Source of the DNA: Diploptera punctata
Lineage: Eukaryota; Arthropoda; Insecta; Blattodea; Blaberidae
Length of the DNA: 64,000 nt
Direction of reading: 5' to 3'
NCBI GenBank assembly: GCA_030220185.1
Contig: JASPKZ010005704.1
Span: 210,001 to 274,000, forward strand
A model generated the notes under the pieces. The model had not been told where the DNA came from. It made no database searches and saw only the letters and a list, made by a program, of their open reading frames with translations. Numbering within the stretch: the first letter of the stretch is position 1; every line of letters begins with the position of its first letter. A program made the translations under genes and the position numbers. Below are positions 1 through 9,615 of the stretch, in pieces.

Positions 1-552
1 ATTAAATTTTACAAAATTATGGCAGTGCCTGTCTTAACATCCATCCATCCATCCATCCATAGTAATTCTGCCCGAGGGCAGGTCCTTCACTGCAATCATA
101 GCATTCTCATGCTATACTTGAAGCTTACTAGGGAATTGTAGGTGTGGTAGCTTCCCGTTGCTTTCCACACCGGTGAACGATGATGATGGTGATGATAATG
201 ATAAGGATGATGGTGATGATGATGGCCATATGATTTTGGGGACCGTTTGGCCCTTAAAGTTTTCCTGACATTTGTCTTACAGGTGAGGAAAAACCCCGAT
301 AAAAACCTCACCCAGAAAAACCGCCCCGACCGGGGATCGAACCCGGGCCCGCTGCGTGACAAGGAAGCACGCTACCTCGAGACCACAGCGGTGGACTGTC
401 TTAACATATGCAAGTGAAAATTGGACTCTTAACCGTTCCGACAGAAGAAAATAGAAACTGCAGAAATGAAGTTCTTACGTTCAGTAGCAGGTGTGACAAT
501 TTTGGGCAGAAAAATAAATGAAGATATTAGAAAAGACTTAAATATTCTTATT
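1..552 (+). mobile_element. RTE-like LINE relic (RT C-terminal region), split by a SINE
   Basis: Bases 1-40 and 408-545 join in one frame across the SINE and read as the region after the RT core of an RTE-like LINE, with motifs resembling FYKIMAVPVLTYASENW and AEMKFLRSVAG. The same region is seen at 16.5-16.9 kb (minus) and 58.0 kb. It runs off the left edge, so the element is partial. No intact protein is expected. The family call is inference from motifs. Confidence 0.7.
41..396 (-). mobile_element. SINE-alpha copy 1 (tRNA-derived SINE, minus)
   Basis: On the minus strand the element starts GTCCACCGCTGTGGTCTCGA, carries a near-consensus Pol III box B (GGTTCGATCCC), a conserved middle (GGTGAGGTTTTTATCGGGG), a variable ATC/CAT stretch, and a tail of GGAT repeats. 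Exact 11-bp direct repeats TGTCTTAACAT flank it at 30-40 and 397-407, showing insertion by retrotransposition. It would be transcribed by Pol III and mobilised by a partner LINE. Histidine-rich open frames here are only translations of the CAT repeats. Confidence 0.9.
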
Positions 553-1195
553 TTCTTCTTCTTCTTCTTCGGCTTTCCCCACTTATAGGTTTGCCGTCTT
601 CAGTTTCCATTTATCTGTATGATTCCAGTCCACCGCTGTGGTCTTGAGGTAGCGTGCTGCCTTGTCACGCAGCGGGCCCGGGTTCGATCCCCGGTCGGGG
701 CATTTTTCTGGGTGAGGTTTTTATCGGGGTTTTTCCTCACCTGTAAGACAAAATGTCAGGAAAACTTTAAGGCCCAAACGGTCCCCGAAATCATATGGCC
801 ATCATCCTTATCATTATCATCCTTACCATTATCATTATCATCATCATCTTTCACCGGTGTGGAAAGCAACGGGAAGCTACCACACCTACACAATTCCCTA
901 GTAAAGCTGCAAGCATAGCATGAAAGTGCTATGATTTCAGTGAAGGACCTGCCTTCGGGCAGAATTACTATGGATTGTATCATTCCAATCTCCCTCTTCC
1001 AAATTCCTATCATCCATTATGGTTCTGACGTAGATTTTCCATTTCCATCTTGGTCTGCTACGTTTATTTCTTCCAGGGGTGACCATTGGTATATATTTTT
1101 TGGCCATATTTATTTTCCATTCTTTGTACATGACCATACCATTTAAGCATTTGATTTTCAATCCTCTTAACAACAGATGTGGTGACATTCATTTC
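553..1195 (-). mobile_element. RTE-like LINE 3' end with (GAA)n tail, interrupted by SINE-alpha
   Basis: The two pieces (553-627 and 988-1195) read on the minus strand as a LINE C-terminus containing LKWYGHV-like and RPRWK-like motifs, then a short 3' UTR and a (GAA)n tail (TTC run at 554-570). SINE-alpha copy 2 sits between them. Only the last part is present, as expected for a 5'-truncated copy. Confidence 0.65.
628..975 (+). mobile_element. SINE-alpha copy 2 (plus)
   Basis: Full-length SINE-alpha: head, box B GGTTCGATCCC near 680, conserved central part, CAT-rich stretch and the terminal GGGCAGAATTACTATGGAT. It is flanked by a 12-bp TSD with one mismatch (TGTATGATTCCA at 616-627, TGTATCATTCCA at 976-987). 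It is inserted inside the minus-strand LINE tail described above. Confidence 0.9.
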
Positions 1196-1249
1196 TCTCC
1201 AAAGGAATTGATTTCTTATTTTATTCTGTCTTGGTTTTTGGATGCTTTA

Positions 1250-1440
1250 AACAATATAATTGACAGCATGAGAAACAACTGGTATGAACATGTTAAAAGA
1301 ATCCCTCAGCTGTTATTAAAGTACAAACCAATGGGACATAGAAGTGTTGGGACGCCCATTTACTAGATGGGAGGATTCATTAAATCCCACTTGATGTGAA
1401 AACAAGTGAAAAGGCCTAATTTCATGAAGTAGATGAAGAA
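1250..1440 (+). mobile_element. RTE-2-like LINE C-terminal fragment (plus)
   Basis: Reads NNWYEHVKRIPQ followed by KYKPMGHRSVG and, after a one-base shift, a RPFTRWED-like stretch. This is the C-terminal signature of the RTE-2 group also found at 7.06-7.78 kb. It is short and frameshifted, hence a relic. Confidence 0.55.
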
Positions 1441-1926
1441 GAATTCCACTTCCTGAAACTGTAGTTTCTGCTTTATTTTCCATACTTTCGCTACAGTTAT
1501 TAGTCTTACAGCACCAAATGGCCACACTCATATAAATTCTTATTTTTGTGATTTTCGTTCTTCCATGATGTACCTCCCAACAAATGTGAAGGAATTTTCC
1601 CTCATTGTTAGGGTTTTGATTAGTAATTCAATTTTTTCTCAAATTGTAAGTAAAGACGATATTTAAAAAAAATAGTATATTCCGATGCGAGGTTGGGAAG
1701 TGGTTTTTATACAGAAGCGAGGAGGAATGTTTAAAAACCGAGCAATAGAGAGGTTTTTTAATTTCCGAGATTCTGTAAAACACTTCACAAACGTGATTGT
1801 ACATTATTTTTGCACGTTGGTGTTTTCAAAATAATAAATAATAGTAAAATAATAACATCTTTGTTGGAAATATTTGCGTTCATTATAAACAACTGAATAG
1901 CTCAATGTTTATTAGTAGAGACTACA
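1441..1926. other. Unassigned AT-rich stretch
   Basis: I see no coding signal, RNA gene or recognised repeat in this interval. Confidence 0.5.
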
Positions 1927-2509
1927 GTTGGCCGTGACACTAGTCAGTCATAAAATGGCGGCAAGTACGTATTTATTGTTTTATATTGTTTCAAATAAAG
2001 TTCAGTTCATTTAAAATGCAGTGATTAGTTTCGTATAATGTATATTAACACTACATTTTGGATATATTTTTATTATAATCAATTGAGTTGGTGTTTACTT
2101 GATGAAAATCCATATTTATTAATTAACTAAAAATACATACTTACTCACTGGCACTATCGAACCCGTAGGTCCATGGCCGCGCGGATATAAGCTCTCCATA
2201 CATCCCTATCCTGAGCTAATGCTTTCCAATCAATCCCTGTATAATCTACTTCCCTCAAATCATAGTTAAGTAAAAATACAACTAAGTTTTATTTTTATTT
2301 TATTAACATTTTTTTATATATACATTGTACGTAGTATACATAAAGGGCAGTGTTTTACTTCCCGCACGAGGTTTGTAATATTTAATATTACAGTACCAGT
2401 TATTTAGGTTGGCAACCCCGAAATGCAGAAAGTTGAACATTCAACCATGGTCCCCATTGCTGTAATACAACAAAATGCACTATCGCGGAAAAAAATACTA
2501 TTCCCTATA
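1927..2509 (+). repeat. Interspersed repeat P, copy 1 (interrupted)
   Basis: Bases 1927-2070 and 2318-2509 match a second copy at 23,860-24,215 (shared landmarks TAAAATGGCG, AAATAAAGTTCAGTTCATTT and GGTTGGCAACCCCGAAATG). The middle (about 2071-2317) is a segment also found beside the ribozyme palindrome at 54.65-54.70 kb, and an RTE-1 copy is nested in that. There is no visible coding capacity and no resolved termini. Confidence 0.7.
2138..2270 (-). mobile_element. RTE-1 3'-end fragment, TSD-flanked
   Basis: The last 133 bp of the common RTE-1 LINE on the minus strand, covering the C-terminal codons that read REVDYTG and the terminal GGTTCGATAGTGCCAGTGAG. A 10-bp TSD TAAAAATACA lies at 2128-2137 and 2271-2280. 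This is a strongly 5'-truncated insertion. Confidence 0.85.
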
Positions 2510-3049
2510 GCACTGGTCAACATGATTTTTGTCTCATGAGTACCAATAGTTGTACTTAATGCAGTTTTTTATCGGGTTTTTAAATATGTATTCGGAATTT
2601 ATCCATCACCCACAGTTTTTTGTTTCAATTTCAATTAATGGATTTAAATAATTATTTTTTTAATAAACGTTTTTTTCGTCCATTTGTCCATTGTAAAATA
2701 AAACCAAATGATTTCAGCTATGGAAAAGATATATCAAGGCAAACGTAATCCTAATATGCTGGCCGATTATTGTTGGACCATCAAGAGGGATGCTCCACAG
2801 GCGAAATATAGCAGAAAATAATCGTCATTTGTTACTTTCTAGGCGAGTCCGAATATTCGAATATTGTGTAGTTACGAATGTAGGAAAATATTAAAGTGTT
2901 TGAAATTATAAATGCCTGTCTCTCGGAAACCTTGTGTGATGGAAAAAAACCGATATCATATTTGAATTCAGGAGAAAAAATACTGTCAGAATCACATATT
3001 TTTCTTTCTGAGACAAAAAAAAAAGTTTGTTTTTTGTTGCTCAGTGTAA
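2510..3049 (+). mobile_element. TIR-1 non-autonomous DNA element, copy 1
   Basis: Starts (TAG)CACTGGTCAACATG...TTTTTGTCTCATGAG and ends CTGAGACAAAA...TTGTTGCTCAGTGTAA. The ends form imperfect terminal inverted repeats (ACACTGxxCAACA plus an internal TTTTTGTCTCA block). Near 2715-2842 it keeps the end of an open frame containing LADYCWTIK, broken by a 2-bp shift before the TAG. Related copies are at 32.5, 58.5 and 60.5 kb. The transposase superfamily is not identified. Confidence 0.7.
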
Positions 3050-3659
3050 TGAAAAGAGTATTTTAAAGCTATTCATATGTTTTAAAGATGAATTTACTCT
3101 GTTTTGAAACAGTTTTATTTTTTGGATAATATAAAACTGTCCTACAGCTTTAAAAGCATGTTTTCCTTTGCAATATTGTTACTGCGAATTGTATATTAGC
3201 CAGGGATTGAATTTATCTTGTTTGTCAGTCCAGTACACGGAAGTGCAATTACAACCCCACATGAACGCATTTATCTGGTAAAGTGGATTATGGGATGTCT
3301 TCTCACTGCCCGAATTAAACCTCCCTCATTCCTTTGCTTTCATTTTAAAACACTCGAGAAAAATAATCTCGTAAGTTATAATCTGAATATTCATTCTTTA
3401 CTCATTACTTAAATTTTTCTCTCTTCTTTTTTCATCTTCTCCACTTTAGTTTAACCTCTCACCTTATAGGTAGTTTTACAAGCCCCGTGTCACTCGACCT
3501 TACAGTGGCAAGACCTGTCGGTAGAGGGATTTTTAACTTTTTTGACCACACAAGAACATGGAAGGTCTCCTCAAATGTGTGATCAGCTCAAGCCAAGGCC
3601 TCATCCGAGACAACATGAACATTAAAACGAAACACACTATTCACACAGAGATTAAAACA
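3050..3659. other. Unassigned stretch
   Basis: The short open frame at 3218-3412 has no recognisable domain. I see nothing else that can be supported. Confidence 0.4.
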
Positions 3660-3746
3660 TTGCGATGATAATGATGACCAGATTATGTTCGGGGACCGAT
3701 TAGGTCTTCAAGTTTCCTGACATTTGTCTGACAGGTGGGGAGAAAC

Positions 3747-3781
<35 letters not shown>

Positions 3782-3828
3782 TCAGGAAACTTGTCCGGAA
3801 CGGGGATCCATTTGGTCCACAGCGGTGC
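3660..3828 (-). mobile_element. SINE-alpha relic with internal poly(A)
   Basis: Degenerate minus-strand SINE-alpha: the GATGATAATGATGACC stretch, then matches to the GGGGACCG, CATTTGTC and ACAGGTG blocks, and the terminal CCACAGCGGTG. A run of about 30 A (3748-3777) replaces the GTTTTTATCGGGG region. It is old, with no TSD seen. A short (TA)n follows at 3849-3867. Confidence 0.65.
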
Positions 3829-4029
3829 ACTTATTTCAAGTTAACGATAATATATATATATATATATAATAAAATGCATCAGAAGAAATCGAAGGAAAAA
3901 GAAACTTCTATGAAAATATTACAACTTTCTCTTTGTTGTTATTTATTCCAACTTAAGAAAATTTGACATTCATTATTATTTTATTATGCAAATGCAGGGG
4001 ACTTGACAGAAGTTATTGTCCATAATTAT

Positions 4030-4381
4030 AATCCGATTGAGGGTTTTTCCACTTTTCAGCGGTTGCCCTTTTACCAGCCGGCTGCTGGCACCTTCACATC
4101 CACATGTGTCAATCACAGAGGTGGATGATCAACAGCCAGTGTAAGGGGTGACATGTGGTTAGCATATTCGAGTCCCCCAGCCGTTATATCTGGTTCCTCA
4201 ACCTGGAATAGCTACTTATAATAGCTACACAAATGCCTCACGATGCTGGGTTGGCACCGGTCCCATACTGGCCGAAATACCATGAGAAAATTTCTTCCCC
4301 CATGGAGACTCGAACCAGCGCAAGTCCAGCAGCTCTGCGCCAAGGCTTCCTACCTTAACCGCTCGGCTACGGCGCTGGACG
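4030..4381 (-). mobile_element. SINE-beta copy 1 (tRNA-derived, minus)
   Basis: On the minus strand the 5' end reads GCGCCGTAGCCGAGCGGTTA, with box A TAGCCGAGCGG and box B GGTTCGAGTCT, resembling a Ser/Leu-class tRNA head. A body of about 280 bp follows, shared with 18,415-18,761. The likely TSD is ATAATTAT at 4022-4029 and 4382-4389. Confidence 0.85.
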
Positions 4382-4431
4382 ATAATTATGAGAAAACAAA
4401 AATATATACAATAAATTAATACAATAAAACA

Positions 4432-5830
4432 TTATAGCAAAACAGAAAGTTTGGCTCTTGTTTCCCAGTATCTATCCTTCAGCGTCGCAGAGTGAAGTGT
4501 CTGACACTGTAGCAGGTGGTTTCTGTCCATGTGGAGCACAGTGGGCAATAAGGACTTCTGCAGATTCCAAACCGATGTAGATGAGCTGCAAGACAATCAT
4601 GTCCTGTGTTTACTTACTTACTTACTCACTGGCACTATCGAACCCGTAGGTTCATGGCCGCGCGGACATAAGCTCTCCATACATCCCAATCCTGAGCTAA
4701 TGCTTTCCAATCATTCCCTGTATAATCTACTTCCCTCAAATCATAGTTATTATTGTTCTCCCACCTCATTCTTGGTCTACCAACTGGGCGTTTTCCCTCT
4801 GGCTTTCCTACAAGAAGCTTCCATGCACGTCTTTCATTCCCCATACGTGCAACATGTCCTGCCCATCGCAGTCTACGAGACTTGACTGTTCTTATTATAT
4901 CTGGCTTCCTATAAAGACCATGTAGTTCATTGTTATGTAGTCTTCTCCATTCACCTGTCTGTTCATCTCTATTTGGCCCAAAAATTTTCTTAAGAACTTT
5001 ATTCTCAAATACTCGTAATCTCCTTTCCTCCCTTAAAGTAAGAGTCCATGTTTCGCACCCATATAATGTAACTGGTAGAATAATAGTTTTATATATTTTC
5101 AGTTTAACGTTTTTTGAAAGGAGTTGGGACATCAAGAGTCTCTGCAATACATAATAGCACGCATTTCCAGAATTGAGCCTATGTTTAATATCTTTGTGCA
5201 TCTCATTCCTATTTGTGATTATTGTTCCTAGGTATTTGAATTCAGCCACTTCGTCGAAATTTCCCTCATTTGTCATTAGCTGTCCATTTCCATTATATAA
5301 TGTATTTCATGTCCTGTGTTCAGTCGAAAATATGGTACAGCTTCCTTCCGAGGTGCATCTGGTGTAGTGTGGATGTGTTTTTCCAAGGTTTTCTTGAATT
5401 CGGATCTGAAGATTGGTTGAGAATGTGTTTTTTATCATTTTGCTGAGCGATAAGATGTGTTTAAATTAGGTTGCTGAAAACACATTGCTCCTCGTTTTGC
5501 CAGCATATCGGCTACTTCATTTCCCTTGATTCCGCAGTGAGATGGTATCCATTGTAAATACTACTGTCTCATGTTTTTGATAAAGGTCAGTGAGTAGTTT
5601 ATTGCAATCTACTACTTCCTGGCTTTGAGCTGATTTGAATGATGTTATTGCTTGTATGGCAGCTTTGGAATCAGACAGAATGATGATATGGTCAGTGATT
5701 TGTTGACGGCATATGATTTGTGAAAGTGCAGTATGAATTGCCTTTATTTCTCCATCAAAAGCCGTTTTATTTGGTACAAGTGGAGTGTATAGAGAGAAGA
5801 GTGGGCAATGGATTCCAGCTTCCACAGGGC
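4432..5830 (-). pseudogene. LINE relic: RNase H domain and C-terminal region
   Basis: Minus-strand reading gives an RNase H fold: the FDGEIKAI block, IILSDSKAAIQAI (catalytic Asp) at about 5640-5760, then after a one-base shift WIPSHCGIKGNEVAD (5480-5545). Further on is a Cys-rich end (GHDCLAAHL, SPYCPLC) and a terminal frame stopping at 4432. This arrangement is known from RNase H-bearing LINEs (I/R1/LOA-type). Several frameshifts make it a pseudogene. It is interrupted by RTE-1 at 4611-5306 and ends at an (ATT)n array. Confidence 0.75.
4611..5306 (-). mobile_element. RTE-1 copy with perfect 14-bp TSD
   Basis: A 5'-truncated RTE-1 of about 696 bp. It encodes on the minus strand the post-RT region (EFKYLGTIIT, SGNACYYVLQR, YKTIILP, YGCETWTLT, RRLRWAGHVARMG, KRPVGRPRMRWEN), open from 5276 to 4635, followed by the (TAAG)n tail. 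Perfect TSDs TCATGTCCTGTGTT lie at 4597-4610 and 5307-5320. The long open frame suggests a young insertion, but it lacks RT catalytic residues and cannot be autonomous. Confidence 0.93.
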
Positions 5831-5841
5831 CATTGTGATCG

Positions 5842-5845
5842 AGGC

Positions 5846-5884
<39 letters not shown>
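5842..5884. repeat. (ATT)n microsatellite
   Basis: Uninterrupted TTA/ATT repeats between the RNase H relic and SINE-delta. Confidence 0.95.
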
Positions 5885-5885
5885 C

Positions 5886-6312
5886 GTGTCGGCCGCGGTG
5901 GACTAGTGGTTATGCTATTTGCCTCTGGTCCCGAGGGACGCGGGTTCAAACCCGGCCGGAGTCGATGGATTTTTTTAGGACGGAAAAATCCAAGGAGCAA
6001 GTCCCCGGAAGGGACTTTAAGCCGTGGGTCCCGAGTCTGAAGATTTTCAGGCTCGTAAAAAATCCTTAAGCCTGAATGAAAAGGCCTCTAAGCAAAATTT
6101 ACCGAATTTTCCCGTCCTAGTACTACCTTGGTTTCCTAGATGTCAGTATGAGGCGGAACGCTGACCACGTACCACTCAAAATGACATCTATACGAAAACA
6201 AGTGTAACTAAATTAGTATGGTTCAAATTCTTCCCTGTAGGGGGAGAGCGCCTAAATCTCTGCAAAGGAAAACATAGGCTTACAATACAAAATTATTATT
6301 ATTATTATTATT
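5886..6312 (+). mobile_element. SINE-delta copy 1 (tRNA-derived, (ATT)n tail)
   Basis: The head GGCCGCGGTGGACTAGTGG has a tRNA-like D-arm, followed by box B GGTTCAAACCC. The body contains GGGACTTTAAGCCGTGGGTC and the 3' part ends CTTACAATACAAAA then (TTA)n. A minus copy without the head is at 15,875-16,115 and a fragment at 26,950-27,013. The (TTA)n tail resembles the tail of RTE-3 (62.0 kb), a possible mobilising partner. That pairing is inference. Confidence 0.8.
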
Positions 6313-6321
6313 TTTATTACT

Positions 6322-6847
6322 TACTTACTCACTGACACTATCGAACCCGTAGGTTCATGGTGGACATAAGCTCTCCATACATCCCTATCCTGCGCTAATG
6401 CTTTCCAATCATTCCCTGTATAATCTACTTCCCTCAAATCATAGTTAATGTTGTTCTCCCACTCATTCTTGGTCTACCAACTGGGCGTTTTCCTTCTGGC
6501 TTTCCATGGTATCTTTACCTTGTCGTGGTGGAGTGGCTTGCGTGCTTAATGATCCTGAGAGCTATGCCGGCGGTAGCATTGCTGCCGATAGGGTTACCCA
6601 TGCCGGACTGGTGAAGGTGATAAGCCAGACGAAATAAGTATCTTCGTGTCGAAAGAGTGATGATCCTTCATCGTAAAACTACAACCGTCAAGAAATGCGG
6701 ACATGGGTTCTACTGGGGTAAAATTTTCCGGAGGTCAAATAGGCCCCCATTCGGTTCTCCGGGCGGGGACTACTTCAGGGAACCCATGCCAAAGGCTCAA
6801 ACACAGGGACATGTTCCTAGGAACATGGAATGTTAGGACTTTATTAC
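6322..6847. mobile_element. RTE-1 copy with inverted 5' end
   Basis: Bases 6322-6508 are the RTE-1 3' end on the minus strand. Bases 6509-6847 are the RTE-1 5' UTR on the plus strand, ending in codons that read FLGTWNVRTL, the start of an APE endonuclease. Repeats TATTTTTATTACT flank the whole at 6309-6321 and 6848-6860. This is the layout expected of a single insertion with 5' inversion (twin priming) and a large internal deletion. Confidence 0.8.
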
Positions 6848-6860
6848 TATTTTTATTACT

Positions 6861-7047
6861 ATCAATAATATAATCTGAGATTCTATGATTTTAAATAGTT
6901 TTAATTATTTTTAAAGGTGAATATGATATGTTCAAAAACGCAGGAAACGTTTGTAATTTTTTATGGTATCCGTCAAATGGAAGAATTTTCTTACCCAAAA
7001 CAGGTCAGAACTCTACCAGTATTATAGCGTCAAGTAGTAAGATAATC
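6861..7047. other. Unassigned stretch
   Basis: Nothing recognised. It is the left flank of the RTE-2 insertion. Confidence 0.4.
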
Positions 7048-7059
7048 ATGGAATAAGTA

Positions 7060-7782
7060 CACCCTATTATTTGCAGATGACATTGTGTTTATAGCGAATT
7101 CAGAAGATGACCTACAACGTTCAGTCCACTCTTTTCACCAAACGGCAATAAACTACAACATGGAAATCTCAACAGAAAAATCTAAAGTCATGGCTTTCCT
7201 AGGAAAAGACCCAGTTCGCAGTAAAATTGTTATTAATAGTAAAATATTAGAACAAACTAACACATTTAACTATGTCGGATACCAAGTTACATACGAAGAG
7301 GAAAAAGATTTTAGTCAGAAAATTATACAATTTAACAGAGTAACAGGAATTATAAATAATATTTTCAAGCCAAACACAGTACAGCAACACACACGAACTA
7401 GAATTTATAAAACACTGGCCAGACCCATATTATGTTACGGCAGTGAGGCCTGGACAATTCGCAGTGTAGATGAACAAAGACTAACTGCGGCAAAAATGAA
7501 ATTTATGAGACGTACTGCGGGCTATTCAAGGACAGACCATAAAAGGAATTCTGAGATTCTCAAAGAATTACACACAGAATCAGTCATGGAATATGTACAA
7601 AAATACAGAAACAACTGGAAATCTCACGTAAGAAGAATGAGCAGAACAAGAATACCACGCCAGATCTTAAATTACCAGCCACCAGGCAAGAGATCTTTGG
7701 GCAGACCCCTCAAACGTTGGATTGAGACCGTAAGAGACCACTAGGTCTATCACATGAAAGGAAGAAGAAGAAGAAGAAGAAG
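7060..7782 (+). mobile_element. RTE-2 LINE copy, TSD-flanked, (GAA)n tail
   Basis: Starts inside the RT core (YTLLFADDIVFIAN, FADD catalytic motif near 7070-7090). It stays open to a stop near 7742 through MEISTEKSKVMAF, CYGSEAWTIRS, MKFMRRTAGYSR, WKSHVRRMS and RSLGRPLKRW, then a (GAA)n tail. Perfect TSD ATGGAATAAGTA lies at 7048-7059 and 7783-7794. Uninterrupted coding argues for recent insertion, but it is 5'-truncated and dead on arrival. Confidence 0.92.
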
Positions 7783-7794
7783 ATGGAATAAGTA

Positions 7795-8426
7795 AGGATA
7801 TTTTTTTCTGTTTTTTCGAAGTTTTTTTATACTTTTTACTTGGAAAAGTTTAATTTAATTTAAACGCATCATTTTTAATATAGGACAGTAATCTGCAGTA
7901 ATCTACAGTAATCTACAGTATTATAAAAAAAATCAGAGGTTCACAAAGTTGTAACACCACGCATTCAAAAATCCCAGCAGAAATAACATTGGTAAACCTC
8001 AGTTATAATTGCAATATAGCCTCATGTAGTTGTGTGTGTTTTTTTAAACGAGGTCCGTCTCGGGGAAACAAAATGACGGAATGGAAACAATTCACGAGCG
8101 TTGTAAAAATTCCTCGCACAGGTTTTTGTCTCCAGAGATACTCGTACGTTTACAAAATTCATAAAGAGCTTTATCTTCTATCCTCGCTGATTTAATGGGA
8201 GAGCGCACCATGTACATTCAGGGATTATCTTGAACTCGCACCGCCATTTCCAAGTGAACAGAATGAAAGAATCCACTACAATCGCTGGGTGTTAATTTAC
8301 CTATCTCTCTATAGGACCTGGGTTTGACCTCGTACTAGGTCAATTTTATATTTAACTTCATTTTTCTTGAGTCCATTAAACGTAATTGTGAAAAAGATCT
8401 AATTCACAAATTTGATTTATATATCT
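7795..8426. other. Probably single-copy DNA
   Basis: No element recognised. It holds a short tandem repeat (CAGTAATCTA units, 7886-7922). The ORF at 7989-8195 has no domain. It does not match other parts of the window, so it may be unique sequence. Confidence 0.35.
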
Positions 8427-8453
8427 AGATATTAACAAGCTGTTAGTTTATTC

Positions 8454-8866
8454 TGACTATTTAACTCATGCCCCAAATGGGAGTCAATGACCAATCACGT
8501 TTCAATGATTTCTGTTTTACAACCAATCAGAGTCGTGTTTCACCAAATATTTATCAGTGTTATAATTACCATATTAAAGAAAGCTCCTCCTTACAATATT
8601 GCGTTCCTTTGGCAATAAATAGTATGATCTGGTTGCAGTGATAAACAAAAGAAGCAGTAGAAGCGTACCTATCGTTTCTCATTTGTTTTCAAACATCGCC
8701 GTTTACATTAAATATATAAATATTTTAAAATAACTATAGTTAAATAATGATTTGTGAGTAAACAGCTTAATTTTATTCGTTAAATAGTCCTAACAAATGC
8801 CACTCTTGATTTCCAAATTCTCTAGATAAATTTGGAAATCACTCGTGGCATTACTTATGACTATTT
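8454..8866 (-). mobile_element. HPN-1 element unit 1 (internally deleted)
   Basis: Minus-orientation unit: starts CTATTTAACTCATGCC, lacks much of the middle, reaches TTCGTTAAATAGTC, then a shortened hairpin module (CACTCTTGATTTCCAAATT versus AATTTGGAAATCACTCGTG) ending CATTACTTATGA. The next unit follows with no spacer. No coding frame is shared between copies. Confidence 0.8.
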
Positions 8867-9615
8867 CACTCATGCTCCAAATGGGAGTCAATGACCAATC
8901 ACATTTCAATGATTTTTTATTTACAACCAATCACAGTCGTGTTTTGCCTAGAATTTACCAAATAAAGTTTATCATAATAAAAAAAGCACCCTCCATTTTA
9001 ACATTCTGATAGGTCATAGCATTATTTTGCAGTGACTGACTCTCTAAGAAATACGGCTACCGGATTGTACGTATATATAGTACATGAATCTCAATACAAA
9101 GCACATGCGAGAGATAATATAAAAACATTTGTAAAAATTGATTATACCACAAAAAAAATAGAAACCACTGTTTGCACTTTCTTAAACGAATTATTTTCCA
9201 GAAAATGACGTGTAGAAAAATGTAATTGACATATTTACAATAGGACATCAGAAATTAATTAATACCTATAACGTTGGTTATAAATTTCTCCACTAGGGTG
9301 CATTCTTACAACATTGCGATCCTTTGGCAATAAATAATATGATCTGGTTGCAGTGATGAACAAAATAAGCAAATTAAGCGTACCAATCGTTTTTCAGATG
9401 TTTTCAAACATCGCCGTTTACATTAAATATATACATATTAAAAAAAAAACTAGGCCTATAGTTAAAAAATGATTTGTGAGTAAACAGCTTAATTTTATTC
9501 GTTAAATAGTCCTAATAAATGCCACTCTTGATTTCCAAATTCTCTAGATAAATTCGCTCCTCACTTCGTGAGTCGTGAATTTATCGATAATTTGGAAATC
9601 ACTCGTGGCATTACT
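8867..9615 (-). mobile_element. HPN-1 element unit 2 (full)
   Basis: Second tandem unit with the whole body (landmarks GGCATGAGTG, TGATTGGTTGTAAATA, AAACGGCGATGTTTGAAAAC in the other orientation). Its hairpin module is full length (about 9506-9612), a near-perfect stem of about 40 bp around a CACGAAGTGAGGAGTG centre. It ends exactly at RTE-1 GATAATTTAG. Confidence 0.85.

Noticed and set aside
96..362. Histidine-rich open frame
   Set aside because: It is the translation of CAT/ATG-type repeats and conserved parts of SINE-alpha and recurs at every copy.
4635..5276. 213-codon frame as a host gene
   Set aside because: It is the C-terminal part of RTE-1, flanked by a 14-bp TSD and present in many copies in the window.
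5720..6040. Open frame spanning the (ATT)n array and SINE-delta
   Set aside because: A chance frame across microsatellite and SINE head, not conserved in the other SINE-delta copy.
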